Source of the DNA: Oscillospiraceae bacterium
GTDB taxonomy: Bacteria > Bacillota > Clostridia > Oscillospirales > Oscillospiraceae
DNA: 39,619 bases
Reading direction: 5' to 3'
Assembly: GCA_022801715.1 (NCBI GenBank)
Contig: JAAWSV010000022.1
Coordinates: forward strand, 1-39,619
Below the pieces are notes generated by a model. That model was given only the letters and a program-made list of their open reading frames with translations. It did no database searches and was not told where the DNA came from. How positions within the stretch are numbered: the first letter of the stretch is position 1; the number at the start of each line of letters is the position of its first letter. The position numbers were made by a program, and so were the translations under genes. This document shows, one piece after another, positions 36,223 through 39,619 of this stretch.

Positions 36223-38211
36223 ATGGACACATACAACTTTCTTCCCGTCAGCCGCGCGGATATGGAGGAGCGGGGCTGGTGGTACTACGATTTTCTCCTC
36301 GTCACCGCTGACGCCTACATTGACCATCCCAGCTTCGGCGCGGCGATTATTGCGCGGGTGGTGGAGAGCGAGGGCTTCCGTGTAGCCGTCCTCGCCCAGC
36401 CGGACTGGCACAGTGCCGACGCCTTCCGCACTATGGGGAAGCCCCGGTACGGTGTACTCATCGGCGGGGGGAATATCGACTCCATGGTGGCCCACTACAC
36501 TGCCGCCAAGAAGCGCCGGACCTCCGATGCCTACAGCCCCGGCAGCCAGATGGGTCTCCGGCCGGACCGGCCCACCATCGTCTACGCCAACCGGGCCCGG
36601 GAGGCCTTTCCGGACACACCCATCGTCATCGGCGGGCTGGAGGCCAGTTTGAGACGCTTCGCCCACTACGACTACTGGGATGACAAGGTGCGCCGCTCCA
36701 TCCTCTTTGACGCCCAGGCGGACCTTCTGGTCTACGGCATGGGGGAGCGGGCCACGCGGGAGATTGTCCGGCGGCTCAGCAAGGGGGAGGCGCCGGGGAG
36801 CATCACCGATGTGCGGGGTACCGCCTACGCCTCGAAGAGCCCCGCCTGCGGCAATGAAAGTGTGATGGTGGCCTCCTTTGAGGAGGTGACGGCCTCCAAG
36901 CGGGCCTACGCCGAGGCTACTATGGCGGAGTATGAGGAGCACGACCCTATCCGGGGACGGGCCATCCTCCAGAGGCATGGGGACCTTACGCTGGTGGTGA
37001 ATCCCCCGGCGATGCCCCTCAGCCAGAAGGAGCTGGACGAGGTGGCGGCCCTGCCCTACGCCCGGGAGGTTCACCCTATGTATGAGCCTATGGGAGGCGT
37101 GGCGGCGATTGAGGAGGTGCGCTTCTCCGTGGCCCACAACCGGGGGTGCTTCGGGGGCTGTAACTTCTGCTCCCTGGCCTTCCATCAGGGGCGGATGGTC
37201 ACCTCCCGCAGCCATGAGAGCGTCCTGAAGGAGGTGGAGGGGTACACCCGTGATCCCCGGTTTAAGGGGTACATCCACGACGTGGGCGGGCCCTCGGCCA
37301 ACTTCCGCCACCCCTCCTGTGCCCAGCAGGTGAAAAATGGCATGTGCAAAAACCGCTCCTGTCTGGCCCCGGTGCCCTGCAAGAACTTGGACCCCAGCCA
37401 CGCCGACTACCTCTCCCTTCTGCGGAAGGTTCGGGCGGTGCCGGGGGTGAAGAAGGTGTTTATCCGCAGCGGCATCCGCTATGACTACATGCTGGAGGAG
37501 AAGAACAGCGAGTTTTTTGCGGATTTAGTGCGCTACCACATCTCCGGCCAGCTGAAGGTGGCCCCGGAGCACTGCGCCAGCGGCGTGCTGGACTACATGG
37601 GCAAGCCCCACTTCAACGTGTACCTGCGTTTCTGCGAGAAGTACCAGCGGCTCAATCAGCGGTACGGACTGGATCAGTACATTGTACCCTACCTGATGAG
37701 CAGCCACCCGGGCTGTACCCTCCGCGACGCGGTGGATCTGGCGGTATTTTTGAACAAAACCGGCCGGCAGCCGGAGCAGGTGCAGGACTTCTATCCCACG
37801 CCGGGGACGCTGTCCACCTGTATGTGGTACACGGAGCTGGACCCCCGGACCATGGAGCCGGTGTACGTGGCCAAGAGCGCCCACGACAAGGCGCTGCAGC
37901 GGGCGCTCCTCCAGTGGAAGCGTCCGGAGATGCGGCGGCTGGTGACGGAGGCCCTCCACCGGGTGAACCGGGCGGATCTGATCGGCTATGGGAAGGACTG
38001 CCTGATCCGCCCCCTGCGCAGTGCGGTGGAGACGGCGGAGAGAAAGAAAAGAATGCCTGCCAAGGTTCCCGCCAAGCCGGAGCGGCCCGCCAAGGGGGCG
38101 GAGAAGGGAGCGAAGCCCGGCAGGCGGCAGGGCGGGAAGCCGGCCCAGTCCTCCGGGAGAACCGGGCGGGCAGCGAACAGGGGGAGCGGCCCTAACCGGG
38201 GACGGCGATAG
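36223..38211 (+). CDS. YgiQ-family radical SAM protein
   Basis: A 662-residue protein of the YgiQ (UPF0313) family. The N-terminal region (about 1-280) is the cobalamin-like/YgiQ domain with LIGGGNIDSMVAHY and VIGGLEASLRRFAHYDYWDD. The radical SAM cluster motif is CFGGCNFC (CX3CX2C) near residue 308, in RGCFGGCNFCSLAFHQGR. A C-terminal domain follows, with HPGCTLRDAVDLAVFL and FYPTPGTLSTCMWYT. The last 55 residues are Lys/Arg/Pro/Gly-rich, a probable nucleic-acid-binding tail. The start at 36223 has AGGTGA upstream; the frame to 36031 lies in repeat E. The reaction is unknown. Confidence 0.92.
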   Translation: MDTYNFLPVSRADMEERGWWYYDFLLVTADAYIDHPSFGAAIIARVVESEGFRVAVLAQPDWHSADAFRTMGKPRYGVLIGGGNIDSMVAHYTAAKKRRTSDAYSPGSQMGLRPDRPTIVYANRAREAFPDTPIVIGGLEASLRRFAHYDYWDDKVRRSILFDAQADLLVYGMGERATREIVRRLSKGEAPGSITDVRGTAYASKSPACGNESVMVASFEEVTASKRAYAEATMAEYEEHDPIRGRAILQRHGDLTLVVNPPAMPLSQKELDEVAALPYAREVHPMYEPMGGVAAIEEVRFSVAHNRGCFGGCNFCSLAFHQGRMVTSRSHESVLKEVEGYTRDPRFKGYIHDVGGPSANFRHPSCAQQVKNGMCKNRSCLAPVPCKNLDPSHADYLSLLRKVRAVPGVKKVFIRSGIRYDYMLEEKNSEFFADLVRYHISGQLKVAPEHCASGVLDYMGKPHFNVYLRFCEKYQRLNQRYGLDQYIVPYLMSSHPGCTLRDAVDLAVFLNKTGRQPEQVQDFYPTPGTLSTCMWYTELDPRTMEPVYVAKSAHDKALQRALLQWKRPEMRRLVTEALHRVNRADLIGYGKDCLIRPLRSAVETAERKKRMPAKVPAKPERPAKGAEKGAKPGRRQGGKPAQSSGRTGRAANRGSGPNRGRR

Positions 38212-38213
38212 AA

Positions 38214-38245
38214 AAGAGCGGGAGGTCGGATGACCTCCCGCTCTT
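38214..38245. terminator. Bidirectional terminator
   Basis: AAGAGCGGGAGGTC and GACCTCCCGCTCTT form a perfect 14-bp stem with a 4-base loop between the convergent YgiQ and lipoprotein genes. Confidence 0.85.
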
Positions 38246-38262
38246 GTTATGTATAGTACCTT

Positions 38263-39270
38263 CTATCCCTCAAAAAAGCCGATGATGGCGTCCGCGGCGT
38301 TGGACAGGGCTATGCTGGTGTTGTAGGCGGCCAGCTGGTTCTCCTCGGTCCAAGTGGCGGAGTCGGCACACAGCGAGGCCTGCTCCACCCAGACGGGGCC
38401 CTGCTCCAAGATCACCTTGGCTTGGTCGGCGATCTCCGGGAAGAACTTCTCCACCGCGGCGGCGGCCGCCGCCCTGTCGATCTCTGTCGCGCCGCCCTCG
38501 GCGTTCTGGTGGAGGAAGCGCTGGCCGCCGTCGGGAGTCAGGGCCGCGGACAGCTCACCGTTGCTGGCGGACAGCAGAGACACTGTGGTTACCATCATGG
38601 TCACCTCGTTCTCTACTCCGCCGTTCCGCTGGAAGTAGAGGAGGGCGTTCTTTACCGCCTTGGCCCGGGCGTACATACTGGCGGCCAGCTGATAGCCCTC
38701 CTCCTCCAAGGCAAAGACATCATCAAAGCAGCTCACCGTCCGGATCTCCGAGCCTTGGAAGGACAGGGTGCAGTCGTAGATACCCGAGCTGCTGATGGTG
38801 AACGCTGCCGCGGTGTCCTCCGTGATGTCGTTGCGGTTGACGCGGAAGACGGAGATGGCTCGGATGGGGTCGTCCCCTCCGTAGATGGTGCCCAGATTTC
38901 GGTCGATGGCGTAGCGGGAGGCGCGGACGAAGCTATTAATAGCCGTCCCCAGCAGATCGTAGCCGCCTCGGGGGTTGATGGTTTCATAAGTATTCATACC
39001 GTTGAGCGTAACCGTATAGCTGCTGGAAAACTGACCCATCTCCCCATTCTGACTCTCGTCGGGCAGAATGTCGTAGACGTGGATCAGATAGGTCTCCCGG
39101 TCCGAGAGCCCGTCCTCCCCGCTGAAATCCAAGGTGCCGTCCAGCACGAAGAGCCCCCGACTGACCACCCTTGCCGGTGTCTCCTCCAATTGTCCTCCAT
39201 CAGCTTTGCCGCAGGCTGACAGCGTAAGGAGCATGGACAGCGTCAGTAGGAATGCGAGCATTTTTTTCAT
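38263..39270 (-). CDS. Lipoprotein of unknown function
   Basis: A 335-residue exported lipoprotein that I do not recognise. The signal is MKKMLAFLLTLSMLLTLSAC, with the lipobox LSAC and the cysteine at residue 20. The mature part is soluble and acidic: a beta-rich first half (GLFVLDGTLDFSGEDG ... YTVTLNGMNTYETI) and an Ala-rich helical second half (AASMYARAKAVKNALLYF, then IDRAAAAAAVEKFFPEIAD). The start at 39270 follows AGGAGG. It stands alone between a terminator and a hairpin, so context gives no role. Confidence 0.8.
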   Translation of the reverse strand: MKKMLAFLLTLSMLLTLSACGKADGGQLEETPARVVSRGLFVLDGTLDFSGEDGLSDRETYLIHVYDILPDESQNGEMGQFSSSYTVTLNGMNTYETINPRGGYDLLGTAINSFVRASRYAIDRNLGTIYGGDDPIRAISVFRVNRNDITEDTAAAFTISSSGIYDCTLSFQGSEIRTVSCFDDVFALEEEGYQLAASMYARAKAVKNALLYFQRNGGVENEVTMMVTTVSLLSASNGELSAALTPDGGQRFLHQNAEGGATEIDRAAAAAAVEKFFPEIADQAKVILEQGPVWVEQASLCADSATWTEENQLAAYNTSIALSNAADAIIGFFEG

Positions 39271-39352
39271 GTCAATACCTCCTAATAGAGTAAATCGTAT
39301 CTGCGATGGTTTCTTCAGTACTATGCTCTCAGCATGCACCCCCTAAAAGCAG

Positions 39353-39392
39353 TTGTGCGAAAAGCTGTCTATTCTGGCAGCTTTTCGCACAA
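39353..39392. terminator. Perfect 15-bp hairpin upstream of the lipoprotein gene
   Basis: TTGTGCGAAAAGCTG and CAGCTTTTCGCACAA with a 10-base loop. There is no obvious T-tail on either strand. It may close a transcript or be a protein-binding palindrome. Confidence 0.5.
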
Positions 39393-39394
39393 TC

Positions 39395-39422
39395 CAATAT
39401 ATATATATATATATATATATTG
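39395..39422. repeat. AT dinucleotide tract forming a 28-bp palindrome
   Basis: An uninterrupted run of alternating A and T, bounded by CAA and TTG, is self-complementary along its whole length. Such a tract is unusual in this GC-rich sequence. It lies between the hairpin at 39353-39392 and the tRNA region. Its length could vary by slippage. Confidence 0.85.
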
Positions 39423-39476
39423 TCAATACCCTTCGAAAAAATTTTGACTGCGTTCACGCGGTGTGCGGTTTATTCC

Positions 39477-39577
39477 GCCGGCATGTGGCGGTATTTGTAC
39501 AACTCCTAAGTAGGGAACAAAGCGCCCCACTCCGGGGGCACAGGCGTACCGTTCCGAGTTCGATTTCAGTCCGGCAA
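39477..39577 (+). pseudogene. Possible decayed tRNA-Leu-like sequence
   Basis: GCCGG at 39477 and CCGGCA at 39571 can pair like an acceptor stem; between them are TGTGGCGGTATTTGTACA, resembling a class II D-arm, and GAGTTCGATTTC, resembling a T-loop. The T-stem does not pair and the total (about 100 nt) is too long. A TTGACT box lies at about 39444-39449. The match may be chance. Confidence 0.25.
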
Positions 39578-39585
39578 TTTCATAG

Positions 39586-39619
39586 GCCCGCGTAGCTCAG
39601 CAGGATAGAGCGACCGCCT
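39586..39619 (+). tRNA. tRNA, 5' part only (probably Arg), runs off the window
   Basis: The acceptor strand GCCCGCG is followed by TA, the D-arm GCTC-AGCAGGATA-GAGC, one linking base and the start of an anticodon stem, ACCGC, then CT. The window ends before the anticodon. The pattern ACCGCCT fits tRNA-Arg(CCU) best, by inference. Confidence 0.8.

Noticed and set aside
1-39619. CRISPR array or complete insertion sequence
   Set aside because: No regularly spaced short repeats with unique spacers and no transposase or integrase gene were found.

Overview
The window looks like chromosome from a GC-rich, low-oxygen Clostridia member, most likely Oscillospirales/Oscillospiraceae (relatives of Flavonifractor, Lawsonibacter or Oscillibacter). 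The basis is the gene set (SepF plus a clostridial DivIVA, a Gram-positive Hfq, MutS/MutL/MiaA/MiaB together, acetate kinase, 2-hydroxyacyl-CoA dehydratase-type activases, TmcAL), AGGAGG-type ribosome sites and sigma-A promoters. The genus is inference; no 16S or marker search was possible.

Layout. Positions 1-14.6 kb are a long minus-strand housekeeping block. In transcription order it reads miaB, mutS, a CPBP intramembrane protease, a dispersed repeat, mutL, a DUF6440-like small protein, miaA, hfq, a HlyD-like membrane protein, yggS, sepF, divIVA, a partial repeat, a HAD phosphatase and a Lar-like zinc protein. It couples tRNA A37 modification (MiaA makes i6A, MiaB makes ms2i6A), mismatch repair, RNA chaperoning and septum/pole organisation. 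At 15.0-16.2 kb a malic enzyme is divergent from miaB. At 16.4-19.2 kb there is a BceAB-like ABC transporter. At 19.9-20.8 kb there are small regulators (a ribbon-helix-helix protein, and an XRE regulator with a membrane protein). At 20.9-25.1 kb there is a two-gene activase / dehydratase-related system. At 25.5-29.1 kb there is the VTC polyphosphate polymerase, DUF4956 and CotH kinase set, split by a repeat. ackA and tmcAL are divergent at 29.2-31.8 kb. Then follow an RsiV-like lipoprotein, a polysaccharide deacetylase, a small YtxH-like protein, a 48-aa gene divergent from an XRE regulator, a histidine phosphatase-GNAT fusion, a YgiQ-type radical SAM protein, a lipoprotein of unknown function and the 5' part of a tRNA (probably Arg).

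The most unusual content is between genes. A mosaic, hairpin-rich dispersed element of about 0.4-0.6 kb occurs five times (1-446, 8971-9540, 19298-19712, 26300-26891 reversed, 35641-36170), with a sixth fragment at 1762-1890. Constant linker blocks are conserved between copies, while several hairpins at fixed places differ completely in sequence yet remain perfect or near-perfect inverted repeats. One end begins with a terminator-like hairpin plus T-tract; the other carries small palindromes of the GTAGGGGCG type. The same end abuts the ribosome sites of two unrelated genes (mutL and DUF4956). This is the best candidate here for an undescribed system: a structured RNA or mobile hairpin element.

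Several compact regulatory designs can also be read: paired GGAC-N5-GTCC operators between the 48-aa gene and its XRE regulator, paired 12-bp operator-like repeats around the promoter of a membrane-protein/XRE operon, an 11-bp-period direct repeat upstream of the BceAB-like operon, and interlocked ackA/tmcAL promoters.
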